From: Cribrihabitans_A pelagius
Lineage (GTDB): Bacteria > Pseudomonadota > Alphaproteobacteria > Rhodobacterales > Rhodobacteraceae
Length of the DNA stretch: 64,000 nucleotides
Direction of reading: 5' to 3'
Assembly: GCF_048820915.1 (NCBI RefSeq)
Contig: NZ_JBMERR010000002.1
Span: 1-64,000 of the forward strand
Shown here: positions 62,983 through 64,000 of the stretch, in pieces
Layout: each line of letters begins with the position of its first letter
Numbering within the stretch: the stretch's first letter is position 1
Position numbers and translations under genes: made by a program
The notes under the pieces: model-generated
What the model was told of the DNA's origin: nothing
Database searches by the model: none
The model's input: the letters and a program-made list of their open reading frames with translations, nothing else

Positions 62983-63924
62983 ATGCATGATTGGGTAAAA
63001 GATAACGCCGCAGTGCAGCGGGTCGATGTGCTGCTGTTCGATGCCTTCTCGGCCCACTGCCTGGCCAATACGGTGGAGCCCTTGCGCGCCGCCAACAGCC
63101 TGGCCGGGCGGCAGGCCTATGGCTGGCGGTTCCTGACGCTTGGGGGCGGGCCTGCGGTGTCCTCTTCCGGGATGGAGGTGCGGGCGCATGGGCGGCTTGC
63201 GGACTGCGGCGGCGGCATGCTGATCGTGATGCCCTCTTACGATTTCCTGCGCCATGCCACGCCGCAGGCGGCACGGGCGCTGAGGGCCGCGGCGCGGCGC
63301 TACGGCGTGCTGGCGGGGTTCGACACCGGTGCCTGGCTCCTGGCCGATGCCGGCCTTCTCGAGGGGCGGCGCGCGACCATTCACTGGCAGGAGCTGACCC
63401 GCTTCAGCGAGGCCTTTCCGGCGGTTCGGGCCGAACGCGCGCGCCATGTGGCGGACGGCAACCGGATTACCTGCACCGGGGCGCTGGCGGCGTTCGACAC
63501 GATGATGGAGCTGATCGGCGCTCAGCATGGCGCGGCCTTGCGGCTGGAGGTGGCGGCGCTGTTCATGAGCCCGGAGGCCACCGGCAGCCAGGACCCGATT
63601 CTCGCCCGCGGCAAGCCGGTGGCGCGGGCGGTGGCCGCGATGCAGGCCAATCTGGAGACACCCTTGCCGATTGCCGCCATCGCCCGCGCCGCCGGGCGCA
63701 GCCAGAAGGAGCTGGAAGCGCGGATGAAGGCCGAGCTGGGCGCGACGCCGCAGGCGGTCTACCGGCGGCTGCGGCTGATCGAGGCGCGCCGGCTGGTGCT
63801 GGAAACCCGCCTCAGCGTGGCAGAGATTGCCCTGCGCTGCGGTTACGAGGACCCGAGCGCCCTGACCCGCGCTTTCCGGGCAGAGTTCGCCACCACCCCG
63901 CGCCGCCTGCGCGCAGCGGTCTGA
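62983..63924 (+). CDS. GlxA-family AraC-type transcriptional regulator
   Basis: The 313-residue protein has an N-terminal DJ-1/PfpI-like amidotransferase-type domain (VDVLLFDAFSAHCLANTVEPL) and a C-terminal AraC helix-turn-helix pair (LPIAAIARAAGRSQKELEARMKAELGATP and SVAEIALRCGYEDPSALTRAFRAEF). This architecture is found in CdhR, ArgR and GbdR, regulators of carnitine and related amine-acid catabolism. It is divergent from the acyl-CoA dehydrogenase gene with 79 bases between and probably controls it. The ATG lies in TCATGCATGA, a small palindrome. Confidence 0.9.
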   Translation: MHDWVKDNAAVQRVDVLLFDAFSAHCLANTVEPLRAANSLAGRQAYGWRFLTLGGGPAVSSSGMEVRAHGRLADCGGGMLIVMPSYDFLRHATPQAARALRAAARRYGVLAGFDTGAWLLADAGLLEGRRATIHWQELTRFSEAFPAVRAERARHVADGNRITCTGALAAFDTMMELIGAQHGAALRLEVAALFMSPEATGSQDPILARGKPVARAVAAMQANLETPLPIAAIARAAGRSQKELEARMKAELGATPQAVYRRLRLIEARRLVLETRLSVAEIALRCGYEDPSALTRAFRAEFATTPRRLRAAV

Positions 63925-64000
63925 GAAACGCAGGCCTGAAAAATGCCGGTTTCGCAGAAGGCCGCCAAAGCTCTTGCACTCTCCGCGGCAATAAGAACAA
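63925..64000. other. Unassigned window end
   Basis: The last 76 bases after the GlxA-type regulator contain no recognisable gene start, tRNA or repeat. Confidence 0.4.

Overview
The window is chromosomal DNA from a high-GC alphaproteobacterium, most likely a marine Roseobacter-clade member (Rhodobacteraceae, of the Leisingera/Phaeobacter/Ruegeria kind). This rests on the petABC cytochrome bc1 operon with a petP/petR-like regulator pair, a TRAP transporter, the xseB-ispA-dxs block, a type II lumazine synthase under an FMN riboswitch, and short intergenic repeats of a kind I associate with that family. Nothing points to a plasmid, prophage or CRISPR array. Most of it is ordinary core and catabolic genome with a few accessory patches.

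Layout. 1-957: the 3' end of an IS5-type transposase and a gene-free, repeat-bearing stretch. 958-4215 (minus): panB, panC, glpK. 4394-12757: a peptide-type ABC importer (binding protein, two permeases, double ATPase), a GNAT protein and an aldehyde dehydrogenase, with a histone-deacetylase-like amidohydrolase on the opposite strand inside the block. 12786-15954: a chorismate-lyase-like protein, tRNA-Arg(CCT), and a LacI regulator overlapping an AlkX/YcaQ-type DNA glycosylase gene. 16032-20741 (minus): fumarylpyruvate-hydrolase-like gene, then dctP-dctQ-dctM-thioesterase. 20948-28588: an MHYT-GGDEF-EAL protein, trhO, and pncA / hybrid histidine kinase / pncB. 28750-31552: tRNA-Lys(TTT), dapF-mtaB, a SnoaL-like gene. 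31684-32434: a chloramphenicol-phosphotransferase-like gene broken by an in-frame stop, between two direct repeats.

32514-35234 (minus): petA-petB-petC. 35459-42128: a GST, a PaiB-like flavin protein, FMN riboswitch-ribH, TPP riboswitch-thiBPQ, aroC. 42194-43325: a MerR regulator divergent from a CDF metal exporter, with a 19-bp-spacer promoter between them. 43511-48464: malonyl-CoA synthetase, EamA exporter, small membrane protein, SDR, LysR, MgtC-like protein. 48631-49530: a sulfotransferase that looks compositionally foreign. 49734-51969: branched-chain aminotransferase divergent from a MarR-OmpR (PetP/PetR-like) pair. 52265-56309: a second HDAC-like amidohydrolase, xseB, ispA, dxs. 56561-58152: divergent YeeZ-like SDR and methyltransferase. 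58261-63924: a CoA-dependent catabolic cluster (acyl-CoA dehydrogenase, SelW/Rdx-like protein, ADP-forming-type CoA ligase, crotonase) with a divergent GlxA-family AraC regulator.

No clearly new defence or mobile system is visible. The observations I rate highest are the HDAC/ABC/GNAT/aldehyde dehydrogenase cluster, the SelW-containing acyl-CoA cluster, a helix that would enclose the ribH Shine-Dalgarno site behind the FMN riboswitch, a roughly 67-residue insertion in the TRAP large permease, the nonsense-disrupted phosphotransferase gene, and several families of structured intergenic repeats. All functional statements are made by reading motifs and recalling families; no database search was possible.
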